Source: a virus
DNA: 64,000 nucleotides
Direction: 5' to 3' (one strand)
Virus record (IMG/VR): IMGVR_UViG_3300046003_006038
Location: 64,001-128,000 of that record
Shown here one piece after another: positions 44,143 through 52,178 of the stretch; positions within the stretch are counted from its first letter, which is position 1; the number at the start of each line of letters is the position of its first letter. Under the pieces are notes generated by a model. The model ran no database searches. It was given only the letters and a program-made list of their open reading frames with translations, and was not told the DNA's origin. Both the position numbers and the translations under genes were made by a program.

Positions 44143-44173
44143 ATAATATATGAAAAAAGTTGCAATAATACAA
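44143..44173 (-). promoter_or_regulatory. Promoter TTG-N20-TATATTAT
   Basis: TTG at 44173-44171 and last box at 44150-44143, 35 bases before the SSB start. Confidence 0.75.
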
Positions 44174-44629
44174 CTATAATTCTATAATTCTGAATAATTT
44201 TGTGTTGACTCTTTTTAGTTCTGCACCTTTTGTAAGTAGTATACAGTTTTGGTAGTCATTCCAATTCACTTTGTAGTTTGTATCTAAAATTCCTCCATTT
44301 AAGGACTCGATTAGACGGTTCAGTGAATTAATTGTGTATAGTGTATTTGATTCCTTCTTTCTATGTACTAGTATAGTATTTTCTAAGAAATTAGAAACGT
44401 TTCCAAATTCTACGTTATATGTACAGATATATTCATCTTGGCTCTTTGAATAAAGAACGAAAATTTTGTTATAAATGATCTTATACTTGTTCTGTATTGT
44501 ACTTAAAATCTCCTCTAACTGCTGTTCTGAAGAAAAAGTACAAAATAACTTGTTGCTCATGTCGGCTGCATTAAAATTGTATTCGATATCGTAATCGAAC
44601 ATTACTGGCGTTACATTATTCTGTATCAT
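44174..44629 (-). CDS. Unknown 151-aa protein
   Basis: Starts MIQNNVTPVMFDYDIEYNFN. Mixed alpha/beta, contains SNKLFCTFSSEQQLEEIL and LNRLIESLNGGILDTNYK. Location between polymerase and SSB suggests a replication or regulatory role, but no motif supports it. Confidence 0.7.
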   Translation of the reverse strand: MIQNNVTPVMFDYDIEYNFNAADMSNKLFCTFSSEQQLEEILSTIQNKYKIIYNKIFVLYSKSQDEYICTYNVEFGNVSNFLENTILVHRKKESNTLYTINSLNRLIESLNGGILDTNYKVNWNDYQNCILLTKGAELKRVNTKLFRIIEL

Positions 44630-44630
44630 T

Positions 44631-44638
44631 TATAAATA
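44631..44638 (-). promoter_or_regulatory. Late-promoter-like TATTTATA motif
   Basis: ACATATTTATAAATG, directly at the start codon of the 44174 gene; the weakest member of the set. Confidence 0.3.
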
Positions 44639-44688
44639 TGTTTTTATTTTATAAAACTAAATTGTTACTATATTTGTTGTTTCTTGTA

Positions 44689-45339
44689 TTATTGCTTATA
44701 TGTCCAATAATATCCTGCACAGCTATTTCCCTTTCCACTTACCACTCTATGTATGTCTCCTGGGCCTCTCTTTACACTCTTAGCTGCTGATATTATTGAA
44801 TCCCATGTACTTATCTGGATAGTTCTGTCTTTGCTCCACTGTACTACTTCTCTCTTTCTGCCCTCGTTCTGTCCTCCGTAAGGTTTTAATACTCCTAATT
44901 GTTTTTCTCTATTCTGCCTTTTGTGCTCTTCCGTTATCACCTTACCTGTATGTACTCTTTTATTTCTTTCGGAAACATCCGGTCTTGGCCCTCTATTCTT
45001 TCCTTTCATTGTTAGTGCTCTCTGCCTATTTGATTCTTCAGAATTTTTTCCCGTCTTGTCAAGCGTTGTTGTTAGTTTACAATTTAACCCTAACTGTCCT
45101 AAAACATCATAAAACTCTTGCCAATACCTTTCTCGATTATTTAACAAATCTGTTGGACATTCTTCCAGTATCTCTGTATTATGATTTTCCCATCCATATT
45201 TTTTTAATGAATTATATAACTGTATTTGGTTTTTACAATTTGATAACCTCTTGTACTCGTTTAATCTTTGTTGAAGATTTATACTTTGCCCAATATATAC
45301 TTTTCCTTTTGGATTTGTTATTTTATAAATTCCTACCAT
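44689..45339 (-). CDS. GIY-YIG homing endonuclease
   Basis: MVGIYKITNPKGKVYIGQSI is a perfect GIY-YIG block, then SLKKYGWENHNTEILEECPT and NNRERYWQEFYDVLG. RALTMKGKNRGPRPDVSERN is NUMOD3-like and the end (WDSIISAAKSVKRGPGDIHR, GYYWTYKQ) is a NUMOD1/HTH-type tail also seen in the HNH enzymes here. Inserted next to the polymerase gene. Confidence 0.92.
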   Translation of the reverse strand: MVGIYKITNPKGKVYIGQSINLQQRLNEYKRLSNCKNQIQLYNSLKKYGWENHNTEILEECPTDLLNNRERYWQEFYDVLGQLGLNCKLTTTLDKTGKNSEESNRQRALTMKGKNRGPRPDVSERNKRVHTGKVITEEHKRQNREKQLGVLKPYGGQNEGRKREVVQWSKDRTIQISTWDSIISAAKSVKRGPGDIHRVVSGKGNSCAGYYWTYKQ

Positions 45340-45346
45340 GTTTTAT

Positions 45347-45354
45347 TATAAATA
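45347..45354 (-). promoter_or_regulatory. Late-promoter-like TATTTATAATAAA motif
   Basis: GTGCTATTTATAATAAAAC, 7 bases before the GIY-YIG start codon. Confidence 0.5.
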
Positions 45355-45388
45355 GCACTAAAAGTCAAAAACAATTGTGTCATACTTT

Positions 45389-46714
45389 CTATAAATCAAA
45401 TGAAATTCCATACTTCACCTTAACAGGGTATTTTCCTTTTTGTGAAAGAATCAACTCTAACTCCTCTAGTGTATCCTTCCCATCCTCTTTTGCAAAATCT
45501 ATTAACATGGCATCGTAGGTATAAAGTGCTAAGCTACTTTTTTTATCTTGAAGAAACATAAGCACATCTTTTAATATAAGAATATTTCTTGAGGTTTCCA
45601 AGCTCTGCATCATATAGTTCATAAGCTTTTGAGGATGCATATCTGGGAGGTTTTGTGTAAATCTTTTTCCTGATATTGGATCTTCTACATATCCTTGTTC
45701 TTTAAATTGCTTCCAGAGGCCGTTTATATAATTCTGAATCTTATCAAAGATTTCTAAAAAAGCATACTCAGGTGGAATCTTTCCATAAATGGCGTGAAAG
45801 TTAATCTGTTTTGCTTTTGTATATTCATCTTCAGCTATTTCATCTTTTCCGAAATAAAGTCTAGCTAATTGTATATGTGCCGACTCATCTGTTAATTCAT
45901 ACCCGATCTGTTCGCATAATAGCCTTAAATGGTATCCGTCAAAGTCCATTTCTACAAATACATCGTTTTGAGGAATGATTGCTTTTCTAAATTCAGGTGC
46001 TTTTGGTATTGCTGCAAAATTTACCGAATTAAAAGCATTTGTTGGACGAGAGGTTGTATTGTAGAGGTTATATGAAGTATAAATTATATTATTGTCAATA
46101 CTGTAGACAGGATTGTTTGGTTTAAACAGTTCTAGGAAAGATTGATATGTTATTCTCAATCCAGCTCTCTCAATCATAAAGAAAACAGACGTTGCAGTTT
46201 TATTGTAAAAATCAAAGCCATTTGGTATTGTAATATGCAATATCTTTTCTAAATACCTATAATTCTCCTCACATTTTTCAAATAGTTTTGATATTGGAAT
46301 TATAGCATTTATTTCTTTAAAATCGTGAAAACGGTTGTAGTACCAGTTGCAAGTTGAATTAGATCTTGGAAGTTCAAGCCTATTGAAGGAAGTCATTGAA
46401 TAAAGTAGGGAAAGATCTATAACATCCTTTGTTATAAAGTGGTACATTAATTCTTTCTTATCAAATGTATAAAGTGTTATGTACTCCTCCAATATATCAG
46501 AGACACGTTCTTTTGTTAGATTTAATCCTTCGTCATGACTTACCGGTATTATGTATCCTTCGTGATGATCTAAAGGCCTTAAGTAAACTGCTACAGTGGT
46601 TGTAAGAAGTGGGTGGTAGTTATCATTTGAAGATATAACTTCTACATAACCTCCTTTCTTTCCTAATTTTTTTAGAAGCTCTATTTGCTCCTCTGACTCT
46701 ACTATATAAAACAT
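45389..46714 (-). CDS. Small family A DNA polymerase
   Basis: C-terminal polymerase motifs in order: TTSRPTNAFNSVNFAAIPK (template-binding, like TGRLSSxxPNLQNIP), motif A VEMDFDGYHLRLLCEQIG, motif B AKQINFHAIYGKIP and motif C ALYTYDAMLIDF. Metal aspartates of A and C are present; motif C has YDA where most have HDE. The first 200 residues could be a worn 3'-5' exonuclease fold (FDKKELMYHFITKDVIDLS) with the usual acidic residues hard to see. At 441 aa it is well below normal polymerase I length. T4 relatives use family B, so this is a notable replacement. Confidence 0.82.
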   Translation of the reverse strand: MFYIVESEEQIELLKKLGKKGGYVEVISSNDNYHPLLTTTVAVYLRPLDHHEGYIIPVSHDEGLNLTKERVSDILEEYITLYTFDKKELMYHFITKDVIDLSLLYSMTSFNRLELPRSNSTCNWYYNRFHDFKEINAIIPISKLFEKCEENYRYLEKILHITIPNGFDFYNKTATSVFFMIERAGLRITYQSFLELFKPNNPVYSIDNNIIYTSYNLYNTTSRPTNAFNSVNFAAIPKAPEFRKAIIPQNDVFVEMDFDGYHLRLLCEQIGYELTDESAHIQLARLYFGKDEIAEDEYTKAKQINFHAIYGKIPPEYAFLEIFDKIQNYINGLWKQFKEQGYVEDPISGKRFTQNLPDMHPQKLMNYMMQSLETSRNILILKDVLMFLQDKKSSLALYTYDAMLIDFAKEDGKDTLEELELILSQKGKYPVKVKYGISFDL

Positions 46715-46731
46715 TTTCTATAACCTTTTAT

Positions 46732-46762
46732 ATAATATAAGAAAAAAAGCCTGCATAAGCAA
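46732..46762 (-). promoter_or_regulatory. Promoter TTG-N20-TATATTAT fused to a terminator
   Basis: TTG at 46762-46760 and last box at 46739-46732, 17 bases before the polymerase start. Confidence 0.75.
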
Positions 46763-46772
46763 GCCTTCTTTT
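46740..46772 (-). terminator. Hairpin terminator overlapping the promoter
   Basis: Minus strand AGAAGGCTTGC, TTAT, GCAGGCTTTTTTT; ends the structural transcript after 46771. Confidence 0.75.
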
Positions 46773-47445
46773 ATTTCTTTGTATCAAAATTTGCCTTTCG
46801 GGAATTTTCTAGTTCTAGTCCTGGGTCTTGTATTATAATTGTGTTTGAGGACAGTTCGTTTAGTGTTACAGGGATAGGCTCTTCGACAAGTAGCGAATAG
46901 TCTGTTATAAATGTCGAGATTCCTGGCATGTTCTTTTCTAGTGCTGTAATAGCTTTTCTATTTTTAGATGCTGCTCCTTCGTACGGATACCCACTTAGGA
47001 ATGTGTCTTGTGCCGGTCCTTTGATTATCCAGTCTGTTTGCACAAACCTCTTGTTAGGTAGTTCTCTCTGTGCTTGTAAATAGAGTTCTCTATCTGTCTC
47101 TATAATTTTGTTATCATTTTTATCTTGAATAAAATACCTTGTAGTAAAACCGTTTTCCTTGTCTATTGAGGATGTTTTTGGTTTGAAGAATCCTTTGGCT
47201 AAAGCTGCTAATAGCGCAAATATACTTGCTTTTGCTCCTTTGTTTACGATACCTTCCGTTTGTACTTTTAAAATTTCTGCTCCTCCTTGTTGTGGAGATT
47301 TTCCTGAATAAAATTTTCCCCTAGAAGCTTCTATATAAAATCCAATGTAGTCTTCCCCGGTATCTCTTGTCTTATACTCCCCTCCTGAGGTGTATTTAGG
47401 TTCCGTGTAGCTGGTTTTTGGTATGTATCTTTTAAACTTTGACAT
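46771..47445 (-). CDS. Probable virion-associated protein, 224 aa
   Basis: Starts MSKFKRYIPKTSYTEPKYTS. Contains ASIFALLAALAKGFFKP and RFVQTDWIIKGPAQDTFLSG. The start overlaps the stop of the hub gene by 1 base and the gene closes the tail operon, so a baseplate role is inferred. No family recognised. Confidence 0.7.
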   Translation of the reverse strand: MSKFKRYIPKTSYTEPKYTSGGEYKTRDTGEDYIGFYIEASRGKFYSGKSPQQGGAEILKVQTEGIVNKGAKASIFALLAALAKGFFKPKTSSIDKENGFTTRYFIQDKNDNKIIETDRELYLQAQRELPNKRFVQTDWIIKGPAQDTFLSGYPYEGAASKNRKAITALEKNMPGISTFITDYSLLVEEPIPVTLNELSSNTIIIQDPGLELENSRKANFDTKK

Positions 47446-50144
47446 TATGATAAATAATCTTTTGGTTTTGTAAGTTTGGTTACTTTAGGGTAATTTTTCT
47501 GCAGGCTTGCCACTACACTTCCTATATACCCATTTGTATCATTTTCGTTAGGCGGTGCATAGGTATACATAAATTGTGCTATCGTAGGAGGAGTTCCTGC
47601 TTTCCATTTTTGACTTTTTTCTATTAAGTTCTGATTACCAGATGTAACTGGCATTTTCCCCGTGCTCCACTTCTTGATTTTTTTTTCAACCAATGCTTGT
47701 GCACCCTTTTCTGCAGTAGAAAATCTTGCAAATCTACCTCCTGGCTCTATGGTTACTTTTGGATCTATTGCTTTTAGGGATTCACTGTAATCTAAGTTAC
47801 CTGGGTTGTTATTTCTATATGATCTTGATCCTTTACCTCCGTTCACATTTGGCAACCACCCTTCTTTAGTTCCTATAACAAGTGCAAATTCGTATTCAAA
47901 AGTACCTGCTGTATATCCTGCATTCTTTAATACTGTTCTCAGTAATGCACTCCCCTTAACCGGTGCAGAGGTAAGGCCTTGTCTCTCTGTTGTTGAAACA
48001 CCTGTAGCTGACTGGTTGTCGTTAAAATCTCCTGCTGTCTGGATCTTATCTCCTGGTTTAAGTACAATTGTCTGTGCTTTTAGTTGAGTTGTCCATTTAT
48101 TACTTCCTATTGTATGGTTTACTCCTGTTACAATAAATCCTAATACTTGATCGTACTTATCTGGCATTATACCTTTGTTTATCTTAAAGGCTTGTCCAAT
48201 TTTAATACCCGATATTCCTTCCATGTCGATATTAACCTCAAATGGAACAATTCCTGCTGGTCCTGCTGTTGCTCCTGATGCTGCTGACTCTTCTGTATAT
48301 GTCTGAATATATGTTTTGGTAAAGTCTGCATAATCAACCCTTGCAGCAGTAAATTTCTCTGGGTCGTATTTTCCTGAGTAAAATTCCTTCAGTGTTGTAA
48401 ATGTCTTGTTATATCTCTCGGCTTGCTGTTTCTTTCTCTGTTCCTCAACACTTTCCTTTGAAGAAGCATCTGCAGTTGTGTTTATAAACTTACTGCCTAA
48501 GATTCTATCAGTCAATCCTTCGTTCCATCTAAATAAAGCTTCAGCTTCTATACCTACATCTGAGCCGTTGTTTTGAGCAGAAACTGCTACCATTGTACTC
48601 AGTGCTGGCGATAATTTAGTTGTAAAGTCAAAATTTGTTAGAGTTGATTTTAGTCCTGTTACATTTAGGGTAGGAGTCTCTTCTTCTGAGTCTGAAGTTC
48701 TAACTTTTCTGTCTACTATATAGTATGTAAATTCATCTTCTTCGTAATGTAATGCTAACTCGTTATAGTCTCCCCCTAGTGCATCGGTGATTTTTGGTAA
48801 TATCCCATCAAATAACTTTATCAATGTTCTACTTCCTTTTTCCGGAGTATTTACGAGTGTTGTAATTGCTTCTCCAAGTATATTTACATTAACCCATATA
48901 TTTAAAATCTCATCAGAAGACGTTCCGTTTAATGTCCCCCTTAGTGCTTCTATAATACTCGGGTATAGTTGCCCAGAAGCCCATTTCTTTGTAGAAGGGG
49001 ATAGTATTAAACAAGTACCTGGATCACTTGATACGTGGTAGTCGTATGTTCTATACCTACATAACTGTATGTCCGACTCTTCTCCTATTTTAGCAATTTT
49101 TGTATTTAGTTTTATTACAGACTTCTTATCTTTGTCACAAGGTAGTATAGCGTTAACCAATGCACAGAAACTACCAAGTTGCATATACACAAATTTATTT
49201 GGCGATTTTGTAGCTGACTTTGCATCCACCGGGGTAAGGGTTTCTACAGCCTGTTGTGCTATATTTATACCTGTTATTCCGTTTACTTTTTCATAATTTT
49301 CAATGAAATTTTTATGCTTAGTCTTTAAAGTTTCGTACACATTTCCTACTCCATCGGTAGTAGCTTTTTCTATAAGAGTCTTAAAAGCTGCTTCTAACAT
49401 GGTAGCACTTACAGTCTTCCCTTCCTCTTCTTGGTTACCTGGAAATGTTCCTGTTCCGACATCTATAGTTAAAGATTCTATAATCTCTCCGATTGATATT
49501 AATGTTGTTGTACAATCATACCCTCCATCCTGTCTATACTTCCAAGAAAAGTTTTTTATGAATCCAAATATACCGTCGTAGTTATATCCTGAATCTTGCT
49601 TTAATTTATTAATTTCTTTGTAGATATCTTCCTTTGTTGTACCTTCTGTAAACATTGAAGATACTGTACTCGGTGTTGTCACAAAATTGTCTACTCCCTT
49701 ATAGTATACACTATGTCCCCATTCCAGTAAGGCTGAGAATCCCGGTCTCATGTACAGTAATTCTAATTCCTGTAGTTGTGAAACATCCCAACAGTTAAAT
49801 GTAATTGTAGCTTCTTTTAAAACTCCAAACCTGTTAATGGCACGAATCTGTACTCCTGTAATACCTGGCATAGGCCTAAACCCTAATCCGGCTGAGAAGT
49901 TACTATATGTCTTATCCCCAAATCTTCCTTTAGTTCCTCCTATAAATACGTACTTGTTTGCTAGTTCACTAGATCCTCCGGCATTCACCGAGGATGTTAG
50001 TTTTACCCATCCGGTTTTGCTGTTTAGGTATTGTATGTTTTGATCTGTTCTACCTTCTTTTTTAGAAAAGACATCACTTCTCAAATTTAACTGATTCAAT
50101 ACTTCCTTGTCAAAAGGACCTCCTATAACTTTACTGCTTGGCAT
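47445..50144 (-). CDS. Baseplate hub protein with C-terminal lysozyme-like domain
   Basis: 899 aa. N-terminal two thirds show tail-hub style beta regions (GLGFRPMPGITGVQIRAINR, YMRPGFSALLEWGHSVYYKG, SGIKIGQAFKINKGIMP and GFIVTGVNHTIGSNKWTTQL), the last like phage late control D/gp27-type hubs. The C-terminal 170 residues hold a muramidase-like module: FEYEFALVIGTKEGWLPNVN (candidate catalytic Glu), RSYRNNNPGNLDYS and ARFSTAEKGAQALVEKKIKK. So hub and cell-wall-cutting tip are fused, comparable in logic to T4 gp5. Confidence 0.75.
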   Translation of the reverse strand: MPSSKVIGGPFDKEVLNQLNLRSDVFSKKEGRTDQNIQYLNSKTGWVKLTSSVNAGGSSELANKYVFIGGTKGRFGDKTYSNFSAGLGFRPMPGITGVQIRAINRFGVLKEATITFNCWDVSQLQELELLYMRPGFSALLEWGHSVYYKGVDNFVTTPSTVSSMFTEGTTKEDIYKEINKLKQDSGYNYDGIFGFIKNFSWKYRQDGGYDCTTTLISIGEIIESLTIDVGTGTFPGNQEEEGKTVSATMLEAAFKTLIEKATTDGVGNVYETLKTKHKNFIENYEKVNGITGINIAQQAVETLTPVDAKSATKSPNKFVYMQLGSFCALVNAILPCDKDKKSVIKLNTKIAKIGEESDIQLCRYRTYDYHVSSDPGTCLILSPSTKKWASGQLYPSIIEALRGTLNGTSSDEILNIWVNVNILGEAITTLVNTPEKGSRTLIKLFDGILPKITDALGGDYNELALHYEEDEFTYYIVDRKVRTSDSEEETPTLNVTGLKSTLTNFDFTTKLSPALSTMVAVSAQNNGSDVGIEAEALFRWNEGLTDRILGSKFINTTADASSKESVEEQRKKQQAERYNKTFTTLKEFYSGKYDPEKFTAARVDYADFTKTYIQTYTEESAASGATAGPAGIVPFEVNIDMEGISGIKIGQAFKINKGIMPDKYDQVLGFIVTGVNHTIGSNKWTTQLKAQTIVLKPGDKIQTAGDFNDNQSATGVSTTERQGLTSAPVKGSALLRTVLKNAGYTAGTFEYEFALVIGTKEGWLPNVNGGKGSRSYRNNNPGNLDYSESLKAIDPKVTIEPGGRFARFSTAEKGAQALVEKKIKKWSTGKMPVTSGNQNLIEKSQKWKAGTPPTIAQFMYTYAPPNENDTNGYIGSVVASLQKNYPKVTKLTKPKDYLS

Positions 50145-50150
50145 TTTTTT

Positions 50151-50447
50151 CTATCTATTAAGGTTTATATAGTTACTCACTGCTAAGTCTTTATCGGCAG
50201 GTATTCTAATCTGAACTCCTGGCTGTACTATTAATGATGCTTTTTCAGAAGTATTTGCAGCTGCGATTATCCACCACAAAGTGCTGTCTCCGTAGAACTG
50301 CTGTGCTAACCTATCGTACCTATCTCCTGCTGTTGTTATTATATAAAAGTCTTCAGAGGTTGGAGGTATTTCTGGATATAGTGTTGTTCTCCTATAAGGC
50401 TTTCCTGTAGGTGATTTTGTTAAAGGTACTGTGTCGTATCGTTTCAT
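50151..50447 (-). CDS. Baseplate wedge protein with LysM-like domain (gp53 type)
   Basis: DRYDRLAQQFYGDSTLWWII, then AAANTSEKASLIVQPGVQIR: the LysM-like fold used by T4 gp53 and small phage tail proteins to link baseplate to tube. 98 aa. Start overlaps the upstream stop by ATGA. Confidence 0.82.
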   Translation of the reverse strand: MKRYDTVPLTKSPTGKPYRRTTLYPEIPPTSEDFYIITTAGDRYDRLAQQFYGDSTLWWIIAAANTSEKASLIVQPGVQIRIPADKDLAVSNYINLNR

Positions 50448-51931
50448 TCTATAAAGCTATTATTTCCATTTGTACCAGCTGTAAAGTATTTTTTAAGTCC
50501 TGTTTCTGGTGTGAATGTATGTATTGGCGTAAAGTCTATGCTACAGTCCATTACCATTGGCAGTTCCTGCATTGTAGTATCTCCTTCTCCTTCTGGTTCT
50601 AGCATTGCTATTTCCCAAGGATATTCTACATTCCAAGAATAGTTTACACTATTCATTACTCCTGGTAGTTCGTATATATAATCTCCTACTGTCATCTTTA
50701 CTATAGTTCCTCTCATAAATTGACCATTGTCGGCATATGTAGGTGCTGTTGAAGATGCTAAGTATATCATTTTTTGATATAATGGCTTCATCTCAGATCT
50801 TGTTGCAGCTGCTATTTTAAAAGATAAGCTAATTTTTCTCTGAAAGCCACCGTATACTTGAAAATCTTCTCCTCTACCTAAGTACTTTGTTGGATTCCAC
50901 TGCCCTGTATAGTTGTCTGAGAAGTTATCGAGGAATGCTCTGAAGTACAGTACTTTTGTCTCTGTAGGAGTTATTACGTGGAATCTAAATTTTACAATAT
51001 CTCTTCCTTCCTCTTCCCCATTTACTTTTGCTGTAACAGGTGCTTGTGCATTTAGTTTATCTATTTCTGCTTTTGTTGCAGAAGTCGTCCAGTATATGTT
51101 ATTACTTTTATTTTCATCTTTTCTAGCTCCTTGATCTCCCAGCAGAATTCTGTTTTCCTTTAGTACATTTCCGTTCTTAGTAACTCTTTTAGACTGTATA
51201 TCGATATAACTTCCTGAAGCAGTTCCGATAGGTCCTGTATAAGATCCTTCTACTGTCTGGTGATCCACACTACCTTCTATCCTGTTTTGAGTGTATGCCG
51301 GATTTGGCTGTCCTGCTGCTACTTTAGTTTGCGAGTAGCTAGAAGTTGTAGAATATTGAGATGATTCTGTAAATCCCGGTATTAATTGTACTGTGTCTCC
51401 TGATGGAAAGTTTGATTCAATTTTTCCTTCAATTTTCTCTCCTTTCAATGCAAGGGGTGCTCCTTCTACACCTCCTGCTCCAAAAAATTGGGCAAAAGCA
51501 CTTGTAGTATTTCCTCCTGATGGTTGTAAGTATGTATCTGTTCTAAAGGCGTACACAAAGTGTGTGCCTGTTCCGTTTACAGGAACTTGTGCAAGAGTCG
51601 ATCCTACAATTTTGGCTGTTTGTTTAACTGTCTCTAGTCCCTGCTTTACAATAGCACCTGCTAAGCTTTTCCCCTTATCCCTATTCTTCTGTAACTTATC
51701 TTGAATATTTACTTGCTGAAGTAGTGCTTGATTACCTAAAAACTTCAATCCAGGACGGTCAATAAGCATTTTTCCGATTCTAGTTAAATCGTCTACACGC
51801 TTTGCTATTTGCATATCGACTTGGTTACTAGAAGGAGGGTTATTTATGTCCTTAGTAACGTAGGGCGTATCGCTTCCATAACGGAGACTTTTAAGGTCTG
51901 TTTGGAGATTTATTAATCCTGGTGATGCCAT
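50444..51931 (-). CDS. Probable tail or baseplate structural protein, 495 aa
   Basis: Starts MASPGLINLQTDLKSLRYGS. The centre is Gly/Ser/Thr-rich and beta-like; the C-terminal part (GRGEDFQVYGGFQRKISLSF, YIYELPGVMNSVNYSWNVEY) looks like a tail tube initiator or hub-like domain. Position between tape measure and LysM wedge matches T4 gp48/gp54, but the sequence alone does not prove that. Confidence 0.75.
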   Translation of the reverse strand: MASPGLINLQTDLKSLRYGSDTPYVTKDINNPPSSNQVDMQIAKRVDDLTRIGKMLIDRPGLKFLGNQALLQQVNIQDKLQKNRDKGKSLAGAIVKQGLETVKQTAKIVGSTLAQVPVNGTGTHFVYAFRTDTYLQPSGGNTTSAFAQFFGAGGVEGAPLALKGEKIEGKIESNFPSGDTVQLIPGFTESSQYSTTSSYSQTKVAAGQPNPAYTQNRIEGSVDHQTVEGSYTGPIGTASGSYIDIQSKRVTKNGNVLKENRILLGDQGARKDENKSNNIYWTTSATKAEIDKLNAQAPVTAKVNGEEEGRDIVKFRFHVITPTETKVLYFRAFLDNFSDNYTGQWNPTKYLGRGEDFQVYGGFQRKISLSFKIAAATRSEMKPLYQKMIYLASSTAPTYADNGQFMRGTIVKMTVGDYIYELPGVMNSVNYSWNVEYPWEIAMLEPEGEGDTTMQELPMVMDCSIDFTPIHTFTPETGLKKYFTAGTNGNNSFIE

Positions 51932-51943
51932 ATAGTTTATCTA

Positions 51944-52153
51944 TTATCCTGGTGGATTATCTAGGTATTTTGAAGGTGTTGCTCCGTCTAAATCCAATGC
52001 AGAAGGAGCTGGTACCGGTACTGTTTGTGTCGGTGTTCCGTTGATTGAATATTTAAAGTGTAAACTTGAGTTAGGATTTGCACTCGGTATTTGCGAAGGT
52101 GTTGCTCCGTCCAATCCTAAATTACTTGTTGGTAATAAGTCTAATAGTCCCAT
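51944..52153 (-). CDS. Unknown 69-aa Pro/Ser/Thr-rich protein
   Basis: MGLLDLLPTSNLGLDGATPS; the LDGATPS motif occurs twice (residues 13-19 and 54-60) in a low-complexity chain. Probably a small virion or assembly protein. Confidence 0.6.
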   Translation of the reverse strand: MGLLDLLPTSNLGLDGATPSQIPSANPNSSLHFKYSINGTPTQTVPVPAPSALDLDGATPSKYLDNPPG

Positions 52154-52168
52154 ATTGTTTATTTTTAT

Positions 52169-52176
52169 TATAAATA
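52169..52176 (-). promoter_or_regulatory. Late-promoter-like TATTTATAATAAA motif
   Basis: AGCTATTTATAATAAAAATA, 15 bases before the 69-aa gene within the tail operon. Confidence 0.5.
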
Positions 52177-52178
52177 GC

